Source of the DNA: Marinospirillum sp031581385 | Lineage (GTDB): Bacteria > Pseudomonadota > Gammaproteobacteria > Pseudomonadales > Halomonadaceae | NCBI RefSeq assembly: GCF_044810985.1 | Contig: NZ_CP085242.1 | Location: forward strand, 2,480,001 to 2,544,000 | Direction of reading: 5' to 3' | DNA: 64,000 nt | Shown: positions 24,761-32,533 of the stretch, in pieces | Position numbering within the stretch: the first letter of the stretch is position 1 | Layout: each line of letters begins with the position of its first letter | The notes under the pieces: generated by a model | The model's database searches: none | Told to the model about the DNA's origin: nothing | Seen by the model: the letters and a program-made list of their open reading frames with translations, nothing else | Made by a program: the position numbers and the translations under genes

Positions 24761-25861
24761 ATGAGTGATTTTCTGGTAGTGGGTGGGGGAGTGATCGGTA
24801 TGATGCTGGCGCGGGAGCTGGCGGATGCCGGGGCGGAAGTCACTCTGGTTGATCGCAGGGAATGTGCCCAGGAATCCAGTTGGGCCGGTGGTGGCATTGT
24901 CTCGCCGCTTTACCCCTGGCGTTATCCGCCGGAAGTCACTGCTTTGGCTAATTATGCCCAGGATTTTTACCCCCGTCTGGCGGAAGAGTTGCTGGAAGAA
25001 ACCGGGATCGACCCCGAATTCATCCCTCACGGCTTGTTGATGCTGCGGGTGGCGGATCAGGAAGCCGCACTTGCCTGGGCTGAGCGTGAAGGCCGCAATG
25101 TGGAACAGGTTGATTCAGCCTTTCTTTATGAAAAAGAACCGGACGTGGCTCCGGGTTTTGATCAGGCCCTCTGGATGCCCAAGGTGGCCAGTGTACGTAA
25201 CCCGCGTCTGGGTCAGGCTTTGCGGGCCTCGGTGTTGAAACGTAAAAATATCCGCTTGCTGGAAAACACCGAAGTGACCGGAATTTTCCATGAGGAAGGG
25301 GAGGTTCTGGGGGTTCAGGGCAAGCAAATGGTTTTTGCGGCCAAGCAAACCATTATTTGTGCCGGTGCCTGGAGTGGCCCCTTGTTGCAGGAAGCGGGTC
25401 TGGAAACCTCCATCAAACCGGTGCGCGGCCAGATGATCGTGTTCAAGGCGGAACCGGGCCTGATCAATCGAGTGGTCTTGATGGATGGGCGTTATCTGAT
25501 TCCTCGCAAGGATGGGCGTATCCTGGCGGGTTCAACGCTGGAATACGTGGGTTTTGATAAAGACACCACAGAAGATGCCCTGGTTTCCCTGAAAGAAACA
25601 GCCTGCCAGCTCTTGCCAGCTCTGCGTAACTGCGAGGTGGAGCATCACTGGGCAGGTCTCAGACCCGGCAGTAAGGATGGTATTCCCTACATGGGCGCGG
25701 TTCCCGGCTACCGGAATCTTTTGGTCAGTGCAGGCCACTTCCGCAACGGCCTGGTTCTGGCTCCGGCTGCAACCCGGGTCATGGCTGATCAGTTGCTGAA
25801 GCGGGAGTCAGAAATTGATGCCACGCCTTACCAGCCCAGTGTGAGGCTGGCAGCAGACTAG
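24761..25861 (+). CDS. thiO: Glycine oxidase / FAD-dependent oxidoreductase
   Basis: 366 residues. The dinucleotide-binding GxGxxG is VVGGGVIGMMLARELADAGA at residues 6-25, and ESSWAGGGIVSPLYPWRYP is the glycine-oxidase/ThiO hallmark. C-terminal HYWAGLRPGS-like (here HHWAGLRPGSKDGIPYMG) and GHFRNGLVLAPA complete the fold. ThiO oxidises glycine to iminoacetate for the thiazole moiety of thiamine. ATG at 24761 has AGAGGAAAAGG upstream. The thiC location 2 kb away supports the thiamine role; other amine oxidase activity is possible. Confidence 0.88.
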   Translation: MSDFLVVGGGVIGMMLARELADAGAEVTLVDRRECAQESSWAGGGIVSPLYPWRYPPEVTALANYAQDFYPRLAEELLEETGIDPEFIPHGLLMLRVADQEAALAWAEREGRNVEQVDSAFLYEKEPDVAPGFDQALWMPKVASVRNPRLGQALRASVLKRKNIRLLENTEVTGIFHEEGEVLGVQGKQMVFAAKQTIICAGAWSGPLLQEAGLETSIKPVRGQMIVFKAEPGLINRVVLMDGRYLIPRKDGRILAGSTLEYVGFDKDTTEDALVSLKETACQLLPALRNCEVEHHWAGLRPGSKDGIPYMGAVPGYRNLLVSAGHFRNGLVLAPAATRVMADQLLKRESEIDATPYQPSVRLAAD

Positions 25862-25870
25862 GGAAACCAT

Positions 25871-25993
25871 GATTAACTATTGCGCTTGGTGATGCTGCGT
25901 TGAAATTGACCTCAAAGTGCTCATTTACTCCGGGTAAACTCCGCTTTTTCGGTCAATTTCGCCTTGCCTGACCTGCGCTCATAACGTGAATCA
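25871..25993 (+). repeat. Palindromic interspersed repeat, copy 1
   Basis: About 123 bp starting GATTAACTATTGCGC and ending ACGTGAATCA. Inside, GAAATTGACC and GGTCAATTTC form a 10-bp inverted repeat around TTTACTCCGGGTAAA, so the transcript would fold into a long hairpin. It is nearly identical, in inverse orientation, to 26294-26417; the ends recur alone at 62802. Confidence 0.85.
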
Positions 25994-26002
25994 AAGCTTT
26001 CC

Positions 26003-26266
26003 TTAATCTTTTGTATCATCCCGCGGTGGCGTGTTATAAGCATCGCGGTGTTCACTGCAGCAAAAGTGCAGCTTGCCGGATTGAATGGCTTCACTGGCAG
26101 GCAGGTGCAGGCCGCACTCTTCGCATTTCACCATGCTTTCATGGCCGTCTTTGCCTTGTTGCTCTTCCACGCGCTGGTTCTGAAAGCCCTGCCAGTACTG
26201 CCACAAACGCCAACCGGCCCAGAACACCAGAACAAAAACCAGCAAACGAATAATCAAGAGGCTCAT
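26003..26266 (-). CDS. PP0621-type small membrane protein
   Basis: 87 residues: an N-terminal membrane helix (LIIRLLVFVLVFWAGWRLW) followed by a compact cytoplasmic zinc-ribbon-like module (MVKCEECGLHLP, then HFCCSEHRDAY). This matches the PP0621 family of unknown function. The gene is bracketed by inverted copies of the ~124-bp palindromic repeat. Confidence 0.8.
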   Translation of the reverse strand: MSLLIIRLLVFVLVFWAGWRLWQYWQGFQNQRVEEQQGKDGHESMVKCEECGLHLPASEAIQSGKLHFCCSEHRDAYNTPPRDDTKD

Positions 26267-26293
26267 CTAACATCTCCGTTTAATAGAAGGCAC

Positions 26294-26417
26294 TGATTTA
26301 CGTTACGAGCGCAGGTCAGGCAAGGCGAAATTGACCGAAAAAGCGGAGTTTACCCAGAGTAAATGAGCAATTTGAGGTCAACTTCAACGCAGCATCACCA
26401 AGCACAGTAGTTAATCA
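26294..26417 (-). repeat. Palindromic interspersed repeat, copy 2 (inverted)
   Basis: The reverse complement aligns with copy 1 over its whole length, with only scattered differences (for example CTCTGGG for CTCCGGG, and TACTGTGC for TATTGCGC). With copy 1 it forms ~124-bp inverted repeats around the PP0621-type gene, which could let the segment invert by recombination. Confidence 0.85.
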
Positions 26418-26508
26418 GTGGTTTCTTAGGGAAGTCTTTGCTATTTGACCCCCCTTTTATCAAAATAAGCGCCATTCTAACAGTTTTCATGGTATCTGGA
26501 GCCTTCGC

Positions 26509-28131
26509 TTGTCAATCCTTCGCATCTATTCGGCACAAATCAACCCGATTGTCGGTGATTTTGCAGGCAATACCCAAAAAATCATTGCTGCAGCCCAAAA
26601 AGCCAGAGAGCAGCAGTCTGACCTGCTGATCACCCCGGAAATGGTCTTGACCGGCTACCCCCCGGAAGATCTCCTCTTTCGGCCTGCTCTTCAACAGAGA
26701 GTGCAGGAGCAGCTGGACTTTCTGGCTGCAGAAGTGACGGACATCACCCTGGTGGTTGGCTATCCGATAATCCATGAAGGGCAGGTCTTCAATGCGGCCG
26801 GTGTTTTGCATCAGGGGCAGTGGATTGCCGAATACCACAAAGCTTGTTTGCCCAATGATCAGGTGTTTGATGAAAAGCGTTATTTTACAGCGGGCCAGCA
26901 GCCGGTGGTGGTGGAGATTCAGGGCATCAAGTTGGGCCTGCTGATCTGCGAAGATCTCTGGCATTCCGGCCCGGCCCAGGCCAGCGTTGAAGCGGGTGCA
27001 GAAACACTGTTAGTCCTCAATGCCTCCCCCTGGCATCAAGGCAAACATCTGGAGCGGGTTGAGCTAGCGCGTCAGCGAGTGCAACCTCTGCAAGTGCCTT
27101 TGATCTACTGCAACGTGATCGGCGGTCAGGATGAGCTCTTGTTTGATGGCGCTTCCTTTGCGGTCAATTCTCAGGGTGAGCTGCTGGCTTCAGCCCCTGC
27201 GCTTCAGGAAGCCGGTTTGATTACCGAGCTGGAAACGACCTCGGCAGGGGTTGATCTCCTGCCCAGTGAACGGGCTACCTGGCCCGAGGCACTGCCCTAT
27301 CTTTATGCTGCGCTGGTTTTAGGTCTTCAGGATTACGTCAATAAAAGTGGCTTCAAGGGCGTGGTGCTGGGTATGTCCGGGGGTATCGATTCGGCTCTGT
27401 CAGCCGCCATTGCCGTGGATGCATTGGGCAAGGAGAGAGTTACGGGCGTGATGCTGCCCTATCACTATACCTCCAGCATGAGCCTGGAAGATGCCGAGGA
27501 AGAAGCCCGCCTGCTGGATATTGACTACCAGGTTTATCCCATAGCCCCCATGGTTGACAGCTTTATGACCAGCCTGGAGCAAACCTTTGCCGGAACCCAG
27601 AGGGACACCACTGAAGAAAACCTCCAGGCGCGTTGCCGGGGAACCCTGCTGATGGCCCTGTCCAACAAACTGGGGCTGATGGTGCTGAGCACTGGCAACA
27701 AGAGTGAAGTGGCGGTGGGCTACTGCACCCTCTACGGCGATATGGTCGGCGGCTACAATGCCATCAAGGATGTCTACAAAACCCTGGTCTTCCAACTCGC
27801 CGAATGGCGCAACCAGCAGGGTCGTGTGATTCCCCAACGGATCATTGATCGTCCGCCTTCAGCTGAATTGGCCCCCGATCAAAAAGATGAAGACTCCCTG
27901 CCGCCCTATTCAGTGCTGGATAAACTGCTGGAAGGCTATATTGAGTTGGACAAGTCCGCTGCCGACCTGCTGGCTGAGGGCTTTTCTGAAGAGGATATCC
28001 GCCGCGTGATCGGCCTGGTGGATCGCAATGAATACAAACGCTACCAAGCCGCCCCTGGTACTCGGGTTACCTTCCGGGGATTTGGCAAGGATCGACGTTA
28101 TCCACTGGTCAATAAATGGCCGGTTTTTTGA
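26509..28131 (+). CDS. nadE: Glutamine-dependent NAD+ synthetase
   Basis: 540 residues. An N-terminal nitrilase-type glutaminase domain (1 to about 260) has E in ITPEMVLTGYPPEDLL, K in EYHKACLPN and nucleophile C in GLLICEDLW. The C-terminal synthetase domain has the P-loop GMSGGIDSALSAAIAVDALG and STGNKSEVAVGYCTLYGDM. It makes NAD+ from deamido-NAD+. TTG at 26509 is the start: GGAG lies 7 nt upstream, and the family N-terminus MSILRIYSAQINPIVGD begins there, with no in-frame ATG near. Confidence 0.95.
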   Translation: MSILRIYSAQINPIVGDFAGNTQKIIAAAQKAREQQSDLLITPEMVLTGYPPEDLLFRPALQQRVQEQLDFLAAEVTDITLVVGYPIIHEGQVFNAAGVLHQGQWIAEYHKACLPNDQVFDEKRYFTAGQQPVVVEIQGIKLGLLICEDLWHSGPAQASVEAGAETLLVLNASPWHQGKHLERVELARQRVQPLQVPLIYCNVIGGQDELLFDGASFAVNSQGELLASAPALQEAGLITELETTSAGVDLLPSERATWPEALPYLYAALVLGLQDYVNKSGFKGVVLGMSGGIDSALSAAIAVDALGKERVTGVMLPYHYTSSMSLEDAEEEARLLDIDYQVYPIAPMVDSFMTSLEQTFAGTQRDTTEENLQARCRGTLLMALSNKLGLMVLSTGNKSEVAVGYCTLYGDMVGGYNAIKDVYKTLVFQLAEWRNQQGRVIPQRIIDRPPSAELAPDQKDEDSLPPYSVLDKLLEGYIELDKSAADLLAEGFSEEDIRRVIGLVDRNEYKRYQAAPGTRVTFRGFGKDRRYPLVNKWPVF

Positions 28132-28149
28132 AACTGGAGTTATAGTGAC

Positions 28150-28788
28150 TTAACGGGGTAAAAGGCTGCGTAAGGTTTCCCGCTCTGGAGCCAGGTAAGG
28201 GCTGGAGGGAAGTGCCAAGGCATGTTGCTGAGGTAAGCCGAAATTGGCACGACCAAGTACCAGGGCTTCTCCTTGCCATTCTTCGAGAAGTTGGTGGATT
28301 GGTAAGCGCAGGTGGCCTCGTACCGGATCAGCCAAAAAAGCTTTTCCCTCTGCAGCACCTTTTAGCACCACAAAGTGATTCAGTTTTTCCCTGCGCAGCA
28401 GAATAATGATTGGGCCGGGCAAGATTTCCAGGCTGGAAGCGGATAGATAAACTCCTTCGGCAGAATAACCCAGCTGCTCAGCAGTGTTTTTCAGATCCAG
28501 CAGGGAAAAACCTTCTTGTACTCGCTCAATACGTTCTTCATCAGACAAGCGATAAAGCAGGTTAGCAAGCAGCACTTTTTCTTCCCAGGGATCTTCAAAA
28601 TAATGCGTCAGCAAAATCGAAAGGGCAGCCGCACCACAGGAGTAATCCAGTGTTTGGCGCTCAAGCTTCTGCATCTGAAGTTGATTCAGGGGTTTCAGGT
28701 TTTGCAAGGAAGCAGCGGCAAGGTGCTGCGCGTTGCCTACCAAGCTGAAAACAAGAAAACACAAAATCACGAGCGTACGAAGCATCAT
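28150..28788 (-). CDS. Periplasmic C39-family peptidase (FapD-like)
   Basis: 212 residues with a signal peptide (1 to about 20) and a papain-like C39 domain. The catalytic cysteine is C51 in QTLDYSCGAAALSILL, the histidine is in LNHFVVLKGA (about 137) and the aspartate is in FLADPVRGHLRL. C39 peptidases cut after double-glycine-type leaders; lacking ABC and membrane domains, this one would work in the periplasm, as FapD does in the functional-amyloid system. The TAA of the barrel gene abuts its ATG (AGGAGG upstream), so the two are coupled. The likely substrate is the exported protein at 30070. Confidence 0.82.
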   Translation of the reverse strand: MMLRTLVILCFLVFSLVGNAQHLAAASLQNLKPLNQLQMQKLERQTLDYSCGAAALSILLTHYFEDPWEEKVLLANLLYRLSDEERIERVQEGFSLLDLKNTAEQLGYSAEGVYLSASSLEILPGPIIILLRREKLNHFVVLKGAAEGKAFLADPVRGHLRLPIHQLLEEWQGEALVLGRANFGLPQQHALALPSSPYLAPERETLRSLLPR

Positions 28789-30024
28789 TTAAAACCTCCT
28801 GCGCCCGGTCAGACTAGCCGTTGGAGTGCCGCCATCTTCATTGAGGCCAAAAGTGATTTGCGGTGTTATCACCCAATCAGGGTTTAAGCGATAGGATGCA
28901 GAAAAACTGAGTGACATAGGCTCACGGTCAGAACCATAAACAGTCACCCCATCTGCTTTAATTCTGGAGTGGTAGCTATAGGTAAAGCGTTGTCCCAGTG
29001 AAATTTTCTCATTCAAGGCGAACCCCAGCCCGAAGTAACCGCTGAGTTGCCAGCCGGGATTAACCTCGTAGCCATCAATTGTTTCTTCCAGTCCGTGTGA
29101 ATAGGTCAAACCACCAAACAGATTGACAGGATCAAGAGTACGAACAGCGGCCATGCCTGCACTGGCGAACCAATGGCCGTTTCCATTACTCAATGGGTCT
29201 TGCCAGGTATCTTGCGGTTCATAATAGTTTTTCTGGCCGGTGGGAGCTGTCAAAGAAAAATTAAAGCTGATCGCTGGTGTCGCAGCTGATTCACGAATCC
29301 ATTGGTAGCGACTGCCCAAAGACACATCCGCCAAGCGCCACTCATCCGTATCTCGGACATACTTATTGGTGGATACCTGTTCGATATGAACATAGGTGAA
29401 GGGTGCTTTAAGCCAGACTTCCCACCTTTCGCCAAGACCGTAACTGGCTGTAGCCTGCCACTCCAGCATGCGGGCACTAAAAGAAGAACGCTCAAAATAA
29501 CCAACATTCATTAGTGAATGGGACTCACGGGACTGTTTAAAATTAAGCCCCAATTCCAGCTCAAAACGACCGGGTGCAAGTAGAACCGCAGAATCTGCCA
29601 GAAAATCCTGAGGAGGCTGTGATGCCCTTTCTTCTCCAATGGAGGTGTCTGCTTCTTCGGTTGGCTTATCTTGAGAAAAGTCGCGCACCAGTCTTGTCAC
29701 TTGAGAAAGTTCCAAGGCGACTTCCTGATTCAACGTGCGAAGTGAAGTCTGGCCCTGTGAGTCGATCAGCAATTGCCCCGTTAGACGGTCACCTGAGTTG
29801 AACAGGACTTGATACCTTTTATCCGTTTCCAGGGCGCTGATTTGAGATGTATCAATACGAATGGTCGAGCCTGATTCCAATACAAAAACACCCTGTTCAT
29901 CCTGATAGGAAACCAAGCGACCGGAAAAAGTATCGCCATTGCTCAAGTGAAGCCGATCAGCCATGAGCGGTGAACAAATCAAAATCAGGATAAAGAAAGC
30001 TAAAGAAAGTACGGCCTTGTGCAT
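28789..30024 (-). CDS. Outer-membrane barrel protein, transporter-like
   Basis: 411 residues. Signal peptide (1 to about 22, ending SPLMA-D), then two short beta-rich repeats of the pattern LHLSNGDTFSGRLVSYQDEQ and VLFNSGDRLTGQLLIDSQGQ. A linker (about 110-145) leads to a beta-barrel of alternating strands, starting LLAPGRFELELGLNF and ending in C-terminal phenylalanine (SLTGRRRF). The barrel resembles the phenol-MetA-degradation/FapF type. It follows the exported protein gene by 45 nt and abuts the C39 peptidase. It is best read as the export pore of a Fap-like cassette; general outer-membrane protein is the fallback. Confidence 0.7.
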   Translation of the reverse strand: MHKAVLSLAFFILILICSPLMADRLHLSNGDTFSGRLVSYQDEQGVFVLESGSTIRIDTSQISALETDKRYQVLFNSGDRLTGQLLIDSQGQTSLRTLNQEVALELSQVTRLVRDFSQDKPTEEADTSIGEERASQPPQDFLADSAVLLAPGRFELELGLNFKQSRESHSLMNVGYFERSSFSARMLEWQATASYGLGERWEVWLKAPFTYVHIEQVSTNKYVRDTDEWRLADVSLGSRYQWIRESAATPAISFNFSLTAPTGQKNYYEPQDTWQDPLSNGNGHWFASAGMAAVRTLDPVNLFGGLTYSHGLEETIDGYEVNPGWQLSGYFGLGFALNEKISLGQRFTYSYHSRIKADGVTVYGSDREPMSLSFSASYRLNPDWVITPQITFGLNEDGGTPTASLTGRRRF

Positions 30025-30069
30025 AATTATCCCTATACAGGTGGCGGCAAGAGGCCGCCACCGATTGAG

Positions 30070-30555
30070 TTACCAGGAAAAAGTAGTGATAGGGCGGTTC
30101 CAGGCGGATTCGCGGAAGGCAAAGTTGCTTGGTTCTAGAGTTTCAGGGTGTAGTATCTGGTAATGATATTCAATGAGTTGAGCGTTATTAAGACTCCATG
30201 AATTTGGATCACTATATATATCAGCCATCCACTCATCACCCCCAATAGCATAGGTGTTTCCTTCGTAGTTGACAGAGTAGTCATCATTGCTGTAGGCACT
30301 GCCTATATAATTGTATGATTGATAATCGGAATAACTTCCCCAACCCAGATAAGTGATATGGTGAGTTGTTAATCCTGCCGTAACACTGGGGTAAGGTTGC
30401 CCTGAAATCAATGCTGCACCTTTGGCGTCACTCATTTCATGAGATGTCATGGTAACGAGCGAAGCATTTTCTTTTAATGAATCAAATATTGTGTTTTCAG
30501 CATAAGAGTAGCTGGTAATACTGATTAAAGCTGTGAGAAAAAATAATTTTTTCAT
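30070..30555 (-). CDS. Small exported protein, candidate C39 substrate
   Basis: 161 residues. Signal peptide MKKLFFLTALISITSYSYA, then a 25-30 residue pro-region whose end, LVTMTSHEMSDAKGA, looks like a double-glycine leader (hydrophobics spaced before a Gly-Ala). The mature part is rich in Tyr, Ser, Asn and Gly (YLGWGSYSDYQSYNYIGSAY), a composition common in self-assembling surface proteins. SD AGGA is 8 nt before the ATG, 17 nt after the upstream paralogue. With a C39 peptidase and a barrel just downstream, it is the likely cargo. Not matched to a named family. Confidence 0.7.
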   Translation of the reverse strand: MKKLFFLTALISITSYSYAENTIFDSLKENASLVTMTSHEMSDAKGAALISGQPYPSVTAGLTTHHITYLGWGSYSDYQSYNYIGSAYSNDDYSVNYEGNTYAIGGDEWMADIYSDPNSWSLNNAQLIEYHYQILHPETLEPSNFAFRESAWNRPITTFSW

Positions 30556-30572
30556 TTTTATTATCCTGATGG

Positions 30573-31148
30573 TTAAATATTAATTCCAAGGGTTTCAAAT
30601 AATTCTTTTGATCTTTCGTCTTCATCGACCAACTTGTAAAAGGCGGTCTTCAATTCTTCATTCTTTTCACTGCTTGAATATATTTCGGATAGTTGTTCAA
30701 CTCCGGTCTCACTCATGGCTTGCCCTAATTTTTCACGCATGCTTGTAGATAGCTCCTTCCTCTCTTGTCTGGTAGAGTCCATTAGTCTTTGGTGCTCAGG
30801 ATCAAACTTTTGGCCAAGTGAAGGTTCCAGAATTGCAAATTCAGGTGTTACAACCTTTGCGTACCAGTCTGGCATCCTGAGATTGAGAACCTCTTTTGGA
30901 ACTTTTCCATTAGTTTTTAAGCTGTCATTATCTGATGTGTTTGAGTAAGTGAACTTTGGTTCTGCGCTATGGCTTTCCAGGTTTTGCTCTGCGTAGTATC
31001 TGCCTTTAGCTGAAAAGGTGGCTGTGTCGTCATTGCCTTGTTGGCCGGACTGCAAAGGTCGGGTGTTTTTGCTTTCTCTATCAGAACCTGTATTGAGTGC
31101 AGTGGGTTGCTGGGTGTTTTGCAGTGGTGCAATACTTGAAAGTGTCAT
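30573..31148 (-). CDS. Paralogue A of an unrecognised three-gene family, 191 residues
   Basis: The N-terminal ~57 residues (MTLSSIAPLQNTQQPTALNT to GRYYAEQN) are identical to those of the gene at 31898 and similar to the one at 31287. The shared block contains NDDTATFSAKGRYYAEQ. After that the sequence diverges, then a helical, acidic C-terminus (EQLSEIYSSSEKNEELKTAF) again resembles the 31898 protein. No signal peptide or membrane segment. GGAGG lies before the ATG. It ends 17 nt before the exported-protein gene, so it probably shares that transcript. Function unknown. Confidence 0.65.
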   Translation of the reverse strand: MTLSSIAPLQNTQQPTALNTGSDRESKNTRPLQSGQQGNDDTATFSAKGRYYAEQNLESHSAEPKFTYSNTSDNDSLKTNGKVPKEVLNLRMPDWYAKVVTPEFAILEPSLGQKFDPEHQRLMDSTRQERKELSTSMREKLGQAMSETGVEQLSEIYSSSEKNEELKTAFYKLVDEDERSKELFETLGINI

Positions 31149-31167
31149 GGATTGTCCTCCGTTGCTG
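30981..31167 (-). repeat. 187-bp direct repeat, copy 1 (5' end of paralogue A)
   Basis: Matches 32300-32486 at a constant offset of 1319 bp with only about two mismatches (ATACTT for ATGCTT, and GGATTG for GGGTTG). It covers the start codon, ribosome-binding site and N-terminal coding block. Confidence 0.9.
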
Positions 31168-31215
31168 ACTACTAGAAACGTACATGCAAGGGTAAGCTAT
31201 AAATAGGATTTTTTT

Positions 31216-31231
31216 GCTTTACTCTGACCCC
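31216..31231 (+). repeat. Solo RAYT-end motif
   Basis: GCTTTACTCTGACCCC is identical to the motif at 32534-32549 that closes the RAYT element, but stands alone here between paralogues A and B. Confidence 0.6.
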
Positions 31232-31286
31232 ATAAAAGATGACAGATGATTGCTTGTTACTAAAAGTATAATTTTTGGAATTTAGC

Positions 31287-31871
31287 CTAGATGTAAATTC
31301 CCAGATTATTCATTAGCTGAACAGCTTCGAGATCGTTTTTAATTTTGCTTTTGATAAAATTTTCAATCTTTTTTTCATTTTCCTCCTGAGTGTGATCACT
31401 TCTTCCATAATATTTTTCAATTGCTTCATCATGAAGTTTCTTTATTTTATCTCTAACGCCTTGTATTTCGTTTTCTAGGCTTATTTTTAGTTTATACTCT
31501 TCATTAGACTTTTCATCTAATGGTGCAGGCACTGTAAAAAATGGGTACATCCATTCCTGCATGGGTTTTCCATAGCTATTGGATTTGATATCAATGTTTG
31601 ATTTTATGTCAGTTAATTTCCGGTAACTGTCTACATCAGCCTTTGATGCATTGTTCTGCTTGTTGTTGTAAGTCAGCTTTGGCTCGGTACTCTGGCTTTC
31701 CAGGCTTTGCTCCGCATAATGACGCCCCTGAGCAGAAAAGATGGCTGTGTCGTCATTGCTCTGCCGAGCAGTTTCTGAATGTTGGTTGGCTTTGTTCGCA
31801 GTACCCGAAGCAGGATTCAGTGCAGTGGTTTGCTGGGTACTTTGCAGTGGAGCAATATTTGAAAGTGTCAT
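31287..31871 (-). CDS. Paralogue B of the three-gene family, 194 residues
   Basis: The N-terminus (MTLSNIAPLQSTQQTTALNP, then NDDTAIFSAQGRHYAEQSLE) is homologous to its two neighbours but about one-third changed. The C-terminal two-thirds are different: Lys/Glu-rich, probably coiled-coil (NEIQGVRDKIKKLHDEAIEK), ending NNLGIYI, which matches LGINI at the end of paralogue A. The coding sequence is clearly more AT-rich than the chromosome average here, suggesting acquisition. It starts 26 nt after paralogue C. Function unknown. Confidence 0.6.
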   Translation of the reverse strand: MTLSNIAPLQSTQQTTALNPASGTANKANQHSETARQSNDDTAIFSAQGRHYAEQSLESQSTEPKLTYNNKQNNASKADVDSYRKLTDIKSNIDIKSNSYGKPMQEWMYPFFTVPAPLDEKSNEEYKLKISLENEIQGVRDKIKKLHDEAIEKYYGRSDHTQEENEKKIENFIKSKIKNDLEAVQLMNNLGIYI

Positions 31872-31897
31872 GGCATTCTCTTCTTTTGGTGAGTAGC

Positions 31898-32467
31898 TTA
31901 TGCAGTAGCTTGTGGCTGGTGTATGCCCAGCTTACCCATGGTTTCAAGTAAGCGTTCATCTTGGTTCACAAGCTTTTGAAAGGTTGTTTTCAGGTCTTCA
32001 TTTTTTGCAGGGTTTTGGAATACTGTTTTTAACTCTTCAATTCCTGTGATATCCATTGCTTCACGTAATTTTTCTGGGAGGGCAGACAGTAGCTCTGAAT
32101 ATTCTGGTGATTGGCGTACTTCCCTGACTTCAGGATTCATCGAGCTGCCAATTTTTGGCTGCCATTTTGCTGCTTCTGGGTAGTAATCGTTTAACCAGTC
32201 AGGGACGCGGTAATCTTCGATTGACTTCATATTAGACGAAATCGATTTATCAACTACTTTTGAATATGTGAATCTTGGTTCTGCACTTTGGCTTTTCTGG
32301 TTTTGCTCTGCGTAGTATCTGCCTTTAGCTGAAAAGGTGGCTGTGTCGTCATTGCCTTGTTGGCCGGACTGCAAAGGTCGGGTGTTTTTGCTTTCTCTAT
32401 CAGAACCTGTATTGAGTGCAGTGGGTTGCTGGGTGTTTTGCAGTGGTGCAATGCTTGAAAGTGTCAT
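31898..32467 (-). CDS. Paralogue C of the three-gene family, 189 residues
   Basis: First gene of the six-gene co-directional cluster. The N-terminal block is the same as paralogue A to about residue 56. The central region is unique (SIEDYRVPDWLNDYYPEAAK), and the C-terminal helix region EELKTVFQNPAKNEDLKTTF aligns with paralogue A. No signal peptide or membrane segment. GGAGGACAACCC precedes the ATG. A conserved head with variable bodies is the pattern of secreted or delivered proteins, but no delivery system is proven. Confidence 0.62.
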   Translation of the reverse strand: MTLSSIAPLQNTQQPTALNTGSDRESKNTRPLQSGQQGNDDTATFSAKGRYYAEQNQKSQSAEPRFTYSKVVDKSISSNMKSIEDYRVPDWLNDYYPEAAKWQPKIGSSMNPEVREVRQSPEYSELLSALPEKLREAMDITGIEELKTVFQNPAKNEDLKTTFQKLVNQDERLLETMGKLGIHQPQATA

Positions 32468-32486
32468 GGGTTGTCCTCCGTTGCTG
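32300..32486 (-). repeat. 187-bp direct repeat, copy 2 (5' end of paralogue C)
   Basis: Near-identical to 30981-31167, in the same orientation, 1319 bp apart. The sharp boundaries of identity inside the coding frames suggest recent duplication or gene conversion limited to the 5' part. Confidence 0.9.
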
Positions 32487-32533
32487 TTTTTATAAATCTA
32501 GTGTTTTAGCTGAACTGAAAAAAGCAGTACTTG

